Source: Nitrospira sp.
Lineage (GTDB): Bacteria; Nitrospirota; JACRHL01
Direction: 5' to 3'
Assembly: GCA_026994095.1 (NCBI GenBank)
Contig: JALWRU010000416.1
Coordinates: 1-12,619, forward strand
Length of the DNA: 12,619 nucleotides
Part shown: positions 5,828 through 12,619 of the stretch, one piece after another
How the letters are laid out: the number at the start of each line of letters is the position of its first letter
Position numbering within the stretch: position 1 is the first letter of the stretch
Position numbers and translations under genes: made by a program
Notes under the pieces: generated by a model
Told to the model about the DNA's origin: nothing
Seen by the model: the letters and a program-made list of their open reading frames with translations, nothing else
Database searches by the model: none

Positions 5828-6625
5828 CTAGAAGGTAAGCAACAACACCACACCCAAGGCCACCCGGTAGAGCACAAACGGCCCCATGCCGCGTTGCTCT
5901 AAAAAGGCCAGCAACAGACGAATGCACAGGTAGGCACTGACTGCAGACACCACAAATCCCACCAGCAGCGGTGCCAGCCCCGGTCCCGCCGCCGGGTGTC
6001 GGGTCAGGTCGATCACCGCCAATCCGCCGGACAGCAGAATCAACGGAATACTGAGCAAGAACGAGAAGCGGGCCGCCGCTGCACGGGTGAACCCCAACAT
6101 CATGCCAGCCGTCATGGTGATGCCCGAGCGGGAGGTGCCGGGGATCAGCGCCAGCGCCTGCGCCAGGCCCACCCACAGGGCGTCCTTGACCCCCACCTGC
6201 CGGTCGGACTGGCACGGGGCCTTCCGGTCGGCCCACCACAACAGCAGACCAAAACCGATGGAGGCCCAGGCGATGATGATCGGGTTGCGTCCGGCGGTGG
6301 CGACCCAGTCTTTGGCCATGAGGCCGCACAGCCCCACCGGTATGGTGGCCAACCCCACCAACAGCACCAGTCGGGCGTCCGGGTTTAAGAGGCCCCGACG
6401 GATCAGCCACTGCCAGCTTCCGGAGGCCATCCGTGCCAGGTCGGACCGAAAATAGAGGCACACGGCGGTGAGGGTGCCCAGATGCACCACCACGTCAAAG
6501 GCCAGCCCCTGATCCGGCCAGCCTAACAGACGGGGTACCAGAATCAGATGGGCTGACGAACTGATCGGCAGGAACTCGGTCAGCCCCTGTACCAGCGCCA
6601 GTACGGCTGCATGAAACAGGCTCAT
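5828..6625 (-). CDS. uppP: Undecaprenyl-diphosphate phosphatase UppP (BacA)
   Basis: Integral membrane enzyme that dephosphorylates undecaprenyl diphosphate to the monophosphate, recycling the lipid carrier for peptidoglycan and other envelope polymers; extra copies confer bacitracin resistance. The 265-residue length is usual. The (E/Q)xxxE motif appears as QGLTEFLPISSSAHL (from residue 13) and the second conserved block as PGTSRSG (162-168), with R166 the expected catalytic arginine. Multiple hydrophobic segments fit a polytopic protein with about eight membrane spans. The ATG overlaps the TGA of the upstream M16 gene as ATGA, and there is no Shine-Dalgarno of its own (the upstream bases are C-rich), so translation is probably coupled to that gene. 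It is the last member of a four-gene overlapping operon. Confidence 0.97.
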   Translation of the reverse strand: MSLFHAAVLALVQGLTEFLPISSSAHLILVPRLLGWPDQGLAFDVVVHLGTLTAVCLYFRSDLARMASGSWQWLIRRGLLNPDARLVLLVGLATIPVGLCGLMAKDWVATAGRNPIIIAWASIGFGLLLWWADRKAPCQSDRQVGVKDALWVGLAQALALIPGTSRSGITMTAGMMLGFTRAAAARFSFLLSIPLILLSGGLAVIDLTRHPAAGPGLAPLLVGFVVSAVSAYLCIRLLLAFLEQRGMGPFVLYRVALGVVLLLTF

Positions 6626-8184
6626 GGTGGGGAGGTCGCGGTGTGGCGGGCGGTGGGCTGGGCCTGGTCGGGCACAAACTGCTGGACCCCGTTCGGCCCG
6701 GCCAGCGGTGCCAACGCTTTTAGCAACTGTTCCCGGTCGCCCACCGCAGAGACTACCAAGCGGTCCGGGTGCAGGTGTTTTTGGGTGGCGGCCTGCAACT
6801 GGGCCGAGGTCACTGCCAGAATGCCTTCGCGGGTGCGGGTCAACTCATCGGCGGGCAGCCCCACATAGTCCAGATGCATCCGCCGGTAGAGGGCCTGGGC
6901 CGGGCGCTCGTTGCGGAATACAAAGCCGTTTAAAAACCCCTCTTTGGCGGTGGCCAGGGTCTGCTCTGACACCGGCTCGGTCTGCATGCGCCGCATCTCT
7001 GCCACCATCAACTCCAGCGCCGCACCCACCTGACTGTCGCGGGTGCGTACCGACATGGTGAACATGCCCGGTGCGATGTTGCCACCCACCAGCGAACTGG
7101 AGACTGCGTAGGCCAGCCCGTGTTCGGTACGGACGATACGAAACAGCCGGCTGGTCAACTGCTCGCCTCCCAGAATCAGGTTGGCCAGCGCCATGGCATA
7201 GTAGTCCGGGTCGGTGCGGGCCAGTGCCAGATGGCCCAGCGCTACCACGCTCTGGCCGTCTCCCATATGGCTGTAGGCGGCGTAGGCCGTGCCCAGGGCT
7301 GGCCAGGGCGGCGCTACTGGCAGGGGCAGGTCGTCGTCACCGGTGGGTGGTTGCCAGTCTCCCAGACGAGACTGGAGCTGGCGTACCATATCAATCACCT
7401 CAAAGTCGCCGCTCACCCCGATTTGCATGCGGTCGGGCCGGTAGGTGCGACGGTGAAAGGTGAGCAGGTCTTCGCGGCTTACGGCCTCCACCTGTGCCAC
7501 CGTCAGCGGGTGGCCCAGCGGGTGGTCGTCACCATAGAGCTGTTTGGAAAATTGCTGGTAGGCGATCGATCCGGGCCGCTCGCGCTGGCGCAAAATGTGT
7601 TCAATACGCTGGCCCTGTTCCACCTCAAGCTGGTCGGTATCCATCAGTGGCCGCTGCAACATGTTGGAGAAATAGTCCAGCGCGGTGGGCAGGTGGCGGG
7701 TGAGGGTATTGACCGAGGCGTTGCATTTGGTGGTGCCGCAGCCGCTGGATAACAGGATTGCCGCGCTGGAGAGGGTCTCGTTTACGGTCTGCGGTGCGAT
7801 GGGGGTGCCGTCTTTGCCGACCATGCCACCGCTGCGCATGAGTTGGGCCGCGATACTGGGGATCGGCTGCTGTGCGACCGGCAGGTAGAGGCTGCCGCCA
7901 CGGATGGTGGCGTTGAGCCGCACCAGCGGTAACTGGCGGTCCGGCTGCAGGTAGAGGGTCAGGCCGTTGTCCAGTCGGGTAATGACGATGGTGCCGTCGT
8001 CAAGCGCCAGTCCACCGCTTAACAGGTGCGCCAGTCCCACCTCCATCACCGGCGGCGAGGTGAGGGCAATCGGTTCAAAGTGCATGGTGCGCGGGTCGGG
8101 CAGGCGGGTGGCGCAAGCCGATAATAACGTCATCACCAGCACCAGCATGGCGGCCCGTCTGGCGGTAAAAATGGTGCAGGTCAT
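6622..8184 (-). CDS. M16-family peptidase-like lipoprotein, non-catalytic partner
   Basis: A 520-residue M16 (insulinase/processing-peptidase) homologue without the zinc site. The segment matching HxxEH in the neighbour reads IPSIAAQLMRSGG (109-120), with neither His nor Glu. The family's C-terminal Arg/Tyr substrate-binding block is kept as RIVRTEHGLAYAV. It therefore resembles the inactive subunit of heterodimeric M16B enzymes, in which one chain supplies zinc and the other the R/Y pair. A hydrophobic stretch ends in lipobox LSAC (C24), so it is probably lipid-anchored in the envelope. Two further cysteines (C149 and C154, SGCGTTKC) could form a disulfide in the oxidising periplasm. The ATG overlaps the TGA of the upstream M16 gene (ATGA), with GAGG eight bases before it. 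Its end overlaps uppP in the same way. Confidence 0.93.
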   Translation of the reverse strand: MTCTIFTARRAAMLVLVMTLLSACATRLPDPRTMHFEPIALTSPPVMEVGLAHLLSGGLALDDGTIVITRLDNGLTLYLQPDRQLPLVRLNATIRGGSLYLPVAQQPIPSIAAQLMRSGGMVGKDGTPIAPQTVNETLSSAAILLSSGCGTTKCNASVNTLTRHLPTALDYFSNMLQRPLMDTDQLEVEQGQRIEHILRQRERPGSIAYQQFSKQLYGDDHPLGHPLTVAQVEAVSREDLLTFHRRTYRPDRMQIGVSGDFEVIDMVRQLQSRLGDWQPPTGDDDLPLPVAPPWPALGTAYAAYSHMGDGQSVVALGHLALARTDPDYYAMALANLILGGEQLTSRLFRIVRTEHGLAYAVSSSLVGGNIAPGMFTMSVRTRDSQVGAALELMVAEMRRMQTEPVSEQTLATAKEGFLNGFVFRNERPAQALYRRMHLDYVGLPADELTRTREGILAVTSAQLQAATQKHLHPDRLVVSAVGDREQLLKALAPLAGPNGVQQFVPDQAQPTARHTATSPP

Positions 8185-9749
8185 GGGGTGACCTCAAGAG
8201 CAGCAGGGTCCGTTTGTGGATCGGCTTCCGGCGCTGTCTGGCGGGCCGGGGAGACCCGCAAGGCAACGATGCGCCGCTCCGGGTTCAGGTAGGTGCGGGC
8301 CACTTTCCGCACCCGTTCGGGGGTGATGCGGGCCATGCGCCCGGACAGCTTGAAGGGGTAGCGCCAGTCGTTTACCAGCGCCTCATAATAGGCCAGACTG
8401 CGGGCCAGCCCCTGATTGCTGATGAGCCCGCGAATGACCCCGGCCTCCACCTGGGTCACCGCTCGCATCAGCTCTTTGGGGTCGATCAACTCCTCCCGCA
8501 GGCGGTTGATTTCGGCCAGTACCGCCACCTCCGCCTCACGGGGAGTGTGAGGCTCCAGCGGGGTGACGTAGATGACAAACAGGTGGGGGTCGAGTGCACC
8601 GGGCATGGACCCGCTGGCATAGGCATTGGCCGCCAGCCGCTGCTCCACCACCAGACTGCGATACAGACGACCGGTGCGGCCACCGCTCAGTACCAGTTGA
8701 ATGATGTCGAATACCGGGTCGTCCGGGTGGTGGACTCCGGGTTTGAGGTACCCCACCATCAATGAGGTGCCGGACGGGTCAAAGTGCAGCAGATGGCGCG
8801 GTCCACGTGGCGGCGTCTCAGCGGTAAAGGGGCGAATCGGGGCCGGTCGTCGGGGCAGGCTGCCGAAGGTCTTTTGCATGAGTTGCATGGTGGATTCAAT
8901 CTCCAGATCTCCCACCAGCGACACCACCATGTTGGCGGCCACATAGTGACGGGCGTAGAAGTCCGCCGCCTGAGTCCGGGTCAGGTGATTCAAGTCAGAG
9001 GCCCAGCCGATGCCCGGCCGTCCGTAAGGGTGCGCCTCAAAGGCCATGGCCAGAAAGTCTTCCTGTAGCCGACCGCGCGGGTTGCTGTCCACCCGGCTGC
9101 GGCGCTCCTCCATCACTACGTCGCGCTCGGTATAGAACTCCCGCAGGACCGGGCGGGCAAATCGCTCGGCCTCCATGTTGGCCCAGAACGGCAGACGGTT
9201 GGCAGGAAAGCGCACAAAATACTGGGTCAGCTCAGGGCCGGTGGTGGCGTTCATGCCGACCGCCCCGTGTTTGTGGTAAAGCACACCGTAGTCGTTGGGA
9301 ATCACATAGCTGCGGGCCTGATCCCGCAACTGATCGATCTGCTCGGTGAGGGCGGTCATCTGCTGGGGATCGGCGGGGCGAGTGGCGCGGGCCTGTTCGC
9401 GCTGATCTACCAGCACATCGATCTGCTCCAGCAGGCGGGCCTCGGCGCGGGCATTGGTGGTGCCGATCCGGTCGGTGCCTTTAAAGGCCATGTGTTCAAA
9501 CATGTGGGCCATACCGGTCTGGCCCTTGGGGTCGTCCATAGAGCCGACCCGCACCGAGATGGCAGCGGCGATGACCGGTGACTGGGGCCGTCGTACCAGC
9601 AGTACGGTCAGGCCGTTGTCCAGCACCTGCCGATGGACCTTTGGAATGGGGGGCTGGGCCGGTGTTGCCGGAGCCTCTGCCGCGTGGGTCAGGGACAGGG
9701 GCCACAACAGCAGTACGATCAGTAGTCGGCTGATGCGGGCGTAGGTCAT
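8181..9749 (-). CDS. Exported M16-family zinc metallopeptidase, catalytic subunit
   Basis: A 522-residue M16 peptidase with an intact inverted zinc motif: HMFEH (H82, E85, H86) in GMAHMFEHMAFKGT, and the third ligand probably E214 in ERDVVMEERRSRVDSN. Between them is a charged, probably coiled-coil insertion (about 105-148, LLEQIDVLVDQREQ and onward), seen in many bacterial family members. It lengthens the usual HEH-to-E spacing of about 76 residues. The C-terminal M16 domain (about 245-440) carries GGRTGRLYRSLVVEQRLA. A Sec signal peptide (hydrophobic 9-20, cleavage near THA/AEA) sends it to the periplasm. It very likely pairs with the inactive lipoprotein encoded next. The substrate is unknown; relatives degrade peptides or process exported proteins. 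AGGAG six bases before the ATG, and an ATGA overlap with gph, fix the start. Confidence 0.95.
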   Translation of the reverse strand: MTYARISRLLIVLLLWPLSLTHAAEAPATPAQPPIPKVHRQVLDNGLTVLLVRRPQSPVIAAAISVRVGSMDDPKGQTGMAHMFEHMAFKGTDRIGTTNARAEARLLEQIDVLVDQREQARATRPADPQQMTALTEQIDQLRDQARSYVIPNDYGVLYHKHGAVGMNATTGPELTQYFVRFPANRLPFWANMEAERFARPVLREFYTERDVVMEERRSRVDSNPRGRLQEDFLAMAFEAHPYGRPGIGWASDLNHLTRTQAADFYARHYVAANMVVSLVGDLEIESTMQLMQKTFGSLPRRPAPIRPFTAETPPRGPRHLLHFDPSGTSLMVGYLKPGVHHPDDPVFDIIQLVLSGGRTGRLYRSLVVEQRLAANAYASGSMPGALDPHLFVIYVTPLEPHTPREAEVAVLAEINRLREELIDPKELMRAVTQVEAGVIRGLISNQGLARSLAYYEALVNDWRYPFKLSGRMARITPERVRKVARTYLNPERRIVALRVSPARQTAPEADPQTDPAALEVTP

Positions 9750-10405
9750 GGCTGCTCCTGCGGTTCAGACAGGTGGGGGAGCAATTCGGAAATGTGGTGC
9801 CACAGGTGATCGGGCCGGGCTGCCGCCAGGGCTTCCGGGTCTCCCATGCCGCAGGTCAACAGGGCGCAGGGGATGCCAAGCGCCTGTGCCGCTTCCACAT
9901 CCGGCAGACCATCGCCCACCATGAGCGCCTCCTCCGGGGCCACCTGAAAATGGTCCAGAGCGGTTTGTAACATCGCCGGATGAGGTTTCATGTGGGGGGT
10001 GCTGTCGCCCCCGAGTACCAGTTCGATCCGGTCGGTCAGTGCCAACCCGGCCACCACCCCCTCGGTGTAGACCATGGACTTGTTGGTGACGATGGCCCGG
10101 TGCAGGTGGGCGCTGGCGGTCAGCACCTCGTCGACCCCGTCATACAGGCGGGTGTGGTGTACCAGCCCACGCAGATAGTGCCCCTTGAAACGGCTCAGGG
10201 TATCGTCGATGGAGTGCCCCCCGGTGGCTGCCACCGCCTCTTCCAGCAGGCCACGGACCCCCTGTCCCACATGCCGGTAGAGCTCCTTGAGGGGTTTTTC
10301 CGGCAGCGACATCTCGCGCAGGGTGTGGTTCACCGCTTCGGCCAGATCCCGACGGGTATCCGCCAGGGTGCCGTCCAGATCAAACAGTATCAGGCGTAAG
10401 GGCAT
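9746..10405 (-). CDS. gph: HAD-superfamily phosphoglycolate phosphatase-like hydrolase
   Basis: A 219-residue cytoplasmic HAD phosphatase. Motif I is ILFDLDGTLADT with the nucleophilic aspartate, motif II is AIVTNKS, motif III the lysine in MKPHP, and motif IV MVGDGLPDVEAA with the metal-binding aspartates. A helical cap lies between motifs I and II (C1 type). Length and motifs fit Gph, which hydrolyses the 2-phosphoglycolate released from oxidative DNA damage or carbon fixation. Close relatives act on other small phosphates, including MurNAc-6-phosphate (MupP) and pyrophosphate (PpaX), so specificity is uncertain. No RuBisCO genes are in view. The ATG at 10405 gives the normal N-terminus; a TTG at 10438 would add MLTGTGPTTHP, which is not family-like. 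Neither has a clear Shine-Dalgarno. Its stop overlaps the start of the M16 peptidase gene, and it heads the four-gene operon. Confidence 0.88.
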   Translation of the reverse strand: MPLRLILFDLDGTLADTRRDLAEAVNHTLREMSLPEKPLKELYRHVGQGVRGLLEEAVAATGGHSIDDTLSRFKGHYLRGLVHHTRLYDGVDEVLTASAHLHRAIVTNKSMVYTEGVVAGLALTDRIELVLGGDSTPHMKPHPAMLQTALDHFQVAPEEALMVGDGLPDVEAAQALGIPCALLTCGMGDPEALAAARPDHLWHHISELLPHLSEPQEQP

Positions 10406-10484
10406 GGGGTGTGTGGTTGGCCCTGTGCCCGTCAGCAAAGAGAGGCGCAGGCCGTTGGAGTACGGGTGAGGCGGCTACCGGCGG

Positions 10485-12619
10485 TCAGGACCGGCCCGGA
10501 ACAATAACATAGACCCGCCCGGTTTGTTTGCGCTTGTCGACGATGGCAGTGGTGCCGCCAAAGCGGCCTGGATTGACCGAGAAACCAACCAGTTCGGTGA
10601 TGTCGGCGCTGGGGGCACCCACCACCAGTTCATCAAAACCGTCCAGATCCAGATCACCCAGGGTGATGACCTGACCGTAGCTGGAATTGGGGCTGGCGCT
10701 GGGGGCGTCTGCATGGCGTGACAGGCGGGGTACCTGATCCGGGCCGCCTTCAAACAGGTAGATGCGACCACTGTTGCGGCCTGAGGGGCCGTCGTAGCGG
10801 GGCGCACCCACCACCAGCGTGACCGGCGCGTTGGGGCCTTTCATATGACCGATGGCCACCGCCGAGCCGAACACCATGTCGGCCTGCGGAGTATTGGGCA
10901 GCAACGGCACAGGTGAAGGAAGGGGCGGCGCTGGAGGGGTCTGGTTGAGGCTGCTTTTCAGGGCCACCGACTCGGCACCATAGACCCACACGACTCCCAC
11001 CTCACGGCGGAAACGCTGGCCAAATACATCTACCCGCAGCCGGTCGGTGACCAGTGTGCGGGGGGCTGAAATAATCAACTCCTCTGCCGGGTCAGGCACC
11101 CGGATACCGGTGGCGTCCGGTCGTTCGGTCACCAGGTTGCCCATGGCCATGGCCGCGCCAAAGGCGGCGTTGGAGTTGGTGGGATCGTCAGCCTGATAGA
11201 CCACACTGTTACGCAGGGCGATCTGCAGCAGGGTGCTGGTGGTCCAGTCCCAGGCGGTGGTGACATCGCCCGGTGTCGCCGGGTCGGGCAGATAGCCGGT
11301 GACCCGACCGGTCAGGGGGGCCAGCAGGGTGGCACCTTCCGGGTCGATTCCGGGGGCACCCACAAACAGGATGCGGCTACCGTCCCCATGCAGGTCGCCG
11401 GTCACCAGCGAACTGCCAAAATAGGCCCCGGTGCGGGGTGGGTCTTCGGTCAAGGTTGCCCGTACCGGGTTGAGCCAGTCTACTGTGAGCGGATCGCCCG
11501 TAACGGCTGGTTCTGGTGAGAGCATCACCTCCACCAGACCGGCATCGCGCACCCCTTCTACGTCAGCGTGGGGAGCGCCTACGATCAGATCGGCGCGACC
11601 GTCGCCATTGATGTCTTCGGCGACCAGCTCCAGCCCCCACTGGGTGGCAATCAGATCGCTGGGCTGATTCCAGACAGGGCCCGCAGAGCTGGCAAGTACG
11701 GTGCTGGTCAACTCCGGGAAGAGTTGCACTGACTGGACCGCAGCGGTGATCGGTCGTCCGTCGGCCCCCAGGAAAAAGATATTCACAAAGCCGGTTTTGG
11801 CCAGCGACTGGTTGATCCCTGTGACGGTTTCGCCAAAGGGGGCGGACACCGCAATGTCTTCGTTTCCGTCGCCGTTGAAGTCGCCGCTCAGGACCCGGTT
11901 ACCCCAGCCGGAACGGGCAACTGAAGGGTTGCCCAGATAGATCTGCACACCCGACAGGGGGCGCCCCGGAGTGTTATCAAACGGGAACCCCAGCAGCCGT
12001 GGAATCACGTTGGAATTGACCGCCCGGAAGCTGGCCAGCACCGAACCCAGGGTATTGAAGGGGTCCACTGACAGCCGCCCGGTATGGACGACTGAAACGG
12101 CACTGCCAAACCCCAGTCCGGCTTCCGGTCCGCCCAGACTGGCGACTCGCCCGTCGGTACCTAACACGACCTCTGGCCCGAACAGGCCGGAGCCGCCATT
12201 CTCCAGGCGGATTTGCGCCAAACCCCACAGATTGCTGAGTCGTGAGGACTGGCCGACCACAACCACCTGATTGGCCATCGGCCCGGGATCGCCCGGTGAG
12301 GGGGTGTAGCGGATGTTCCTGTCGAAGGAGCCGTGCCTGCCCAATATACTAAGGGTTACCTGGGGTGCGGGAATCCCGTCGATCTGGGAACCAAAATCCA
12401 CCCGGGTGCCGATGGTGCCAGAGCGGGCCGCAAGCGACTGGGACGGGGCGATGCGTATGGTTGGTGGTGGTAACTCCAGCAGGATTTCCAGTTGGCCTGC
12501 GCCACTGGCGGCTCCGGGAGACGATACCACCAGATTGAGGAGGCCGTTCTGGTTCAGGTCGGAGCTGGCCATCGCTGAACCAAACCGGTCGCCAATCCCG
12601 GCGTTGGAAGGTGCCTGCA
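10485..12619 (-). CDS. FG-GAP repeat (integrin-alpha-like) beta-propeller protein, 5' end beyond window
   Basis: At least 711 residues are visible; the frame stays open to the right edge. The internal ATG at 12572 is not the start, since the upstream codons (IGDRFGSA) already belong to an FG-GAP repeat. About seven or eight repeats are visible, each with an FG-type turn, a Ca-binding loop and a GAP or SAP turn: FGSAMASSDLNQNGLL, SGDFNGDGNEDIAVSAP, AEDINGDGRADLIVGAP, TGDLHGDGSRILFVGAP, FGSAVAIGHMKG, LGDLDLDGFDELVVGAP. Such repeats build a seven-bladed propeller like the integrin alpha head, typical of exported proteins for adhesion or matrix contact. Two repeats (around FGSAVSVVHTG and FGAAMAMGNLV) have lost the Asp-rich loop. 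The C-terminus (GRVYVIVPGRS) has no membrane anchor or sorting domain. The ligand is unknown, and the signal peptide would lie outside the window. Its stop is 79 bases upstream of gph. Confidence 0.92.
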   Translation of the reverse strand, partial: QAPSNAGIGDRFGSAMASSDLNQNGLLNLVVSSPGAASGAGQLEILLELPPPTIRIAPSQSLAARSGTIGTRVDFGSQIDGIPAPQVTLSILGRHGSFDRNIRYTPSPGDPGPMANQVVVVGQSSRLSNLWGLAQIRLENGGSGLFGPEVVLGTDGRVASLGGPEAGLGFGSAVSVVHTGRLSVDPFNTLGSVLASFRAVNSNVIPRLLGFPFDNTPGRPLSGVQIYLGNPSVARSGWGNRVLSGDFNGDGNEDIAVSAPFGETVTGINQSLAKTGFVNIFFLGADGRPITAAVQSVQLFPELTSTVLASSAGPVWNQPSDLIATQWGLELVAEDINGDGRADLIVGAPHADVEGVRDAGLVEVMLSPEPAVTGDPLTVDWLNPVRATLTEDPPRTGAYFGSSLVTGDLHGDGSRILFVGAPGIDPEGATLLAPLTGRVTGYLPDPATPGDVTTAWDWTTSTLLQIALRNSVVYQADDPTNSNAAFGAAMAMGNLVTERPDATGIRVPDPAEELIISAPRTLVTDRLRVDVFGQRFRREVGVVWVYGAESVALKSSLNQTPPAPPLPSPVPLLPNTPQADMVFGSAVAIGHMKGPNAPVTLVVGAPRYDGPSGRNSGRIYLFEGGPDQVPRLSRHADAPSASPNSSYGQVITLGDLDLDGFDELVVGAPSADITELVGFSVNPGRFGGTTAIVDKRKQTGRVYVIVPGRS

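Larger units (their letters stand above)
5828..10405 (-). other. Four-gene overlapping operon gph-M16-M16-uppP
   Basis: Three successive junctions share the four-base overlap ATGA: gph/M16 (9746-9749), M16/M16 (8181-8184) and M16/uppP (6622-6625). This argues for one mRNA with translational coupling, giving matched amounts of the two M16 chains. No internal terminator is visible. The FG-GAP gene 79 bases upstream may also be part of the unit, as no terminator separates it. Confidence 0.85.

Noticed and set aside
5712..6461. Alternative 249-codon minus-strand frame overlapping uppP
   Set aside because: It is a shifted-frame shadow of uppP, rich in Gly, Pro and Arg, without the enzyme's motifs or hydrophobic segments.
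7120..7752. Plus-strand 210-codon open frame within the inactive M16 gene
   Set aside because: Its protein has no domain-like pattern, and the minus-strand M16 frame is clearly the coding one. Long antisense frames are expected in GC-rich DNA.
10406..10438. TTG start for gph at 10438
   Set aside because: It adds an N-terminal segment not typical of Gph and has no ribosome binding site; the ATG at 10405 sits just before the conserved first strand.

Overview
The window is GC-rich bacterial DNA with tightly packed genes and standard Shine-Dalgarno sites. Tpx, FolD, UppP, a PilZ protein, an M16 protease pair and two lipoprotein signals point to a Gram-negative of the Pseudomonadota type. I cannot place it at genus level; a lineage such as Magnetococcia is only a guess. 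No transposase, integrase, tRNA, rRNA or CRISPR array is visible, so this looks like chromosomal core to near-core sequence.

Layout, left to right. 1-1122 (minus, runs off the left edge): an RsuA/RluB-type pseudouridine synthase with a repetitive charged tail. 1123-1616: a gene-free stretch holding an AT-rich promoter-like zone, a candidate structured non-coding RNA on the plus strand with a strong intrinsic terminator, and an opposing terminator for tpx. 1617-2150 (minus): thiol peroxidase. 2403-2804 (plus): a small PilZ-domain protein. 2815-3687 (minus): folD, with an unusual nucleotide-binding loop. 3764-4777 (minus): a Sel1-repeat lipoprotein. 4979-5665 (minus): an exported helical protein I do not recognise. 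5828-10405 (minus): gph, active M16 protease, inactive M16 lipoprotein and uppP, each overlapping the next by four bases. 10485-12619 (minus, runs off the right edge): a large FG-GAP/integrin-alpha-like beta-propeller protein.

How the parts fit. Eight consecutive minus-strand genes (12619 to 2815) may form one or several transcription units. The tightest is gph-M16-M16-uppP, which joins a HAD phosphatase to an envelope protease pair and to the undecaprenyl-diphosphate phosphatase that recycles the cell-wall lipid carrier. The exported or lipid-anchored products around it (FG-GAP, M16 pair, helical protein, Sel1 lipoprotein) give the region an envelope flavour. The most notable unexplained features are the RNA candidate at about 1290-1481, the FolD loop, and the uncharacterised helical exported protein.
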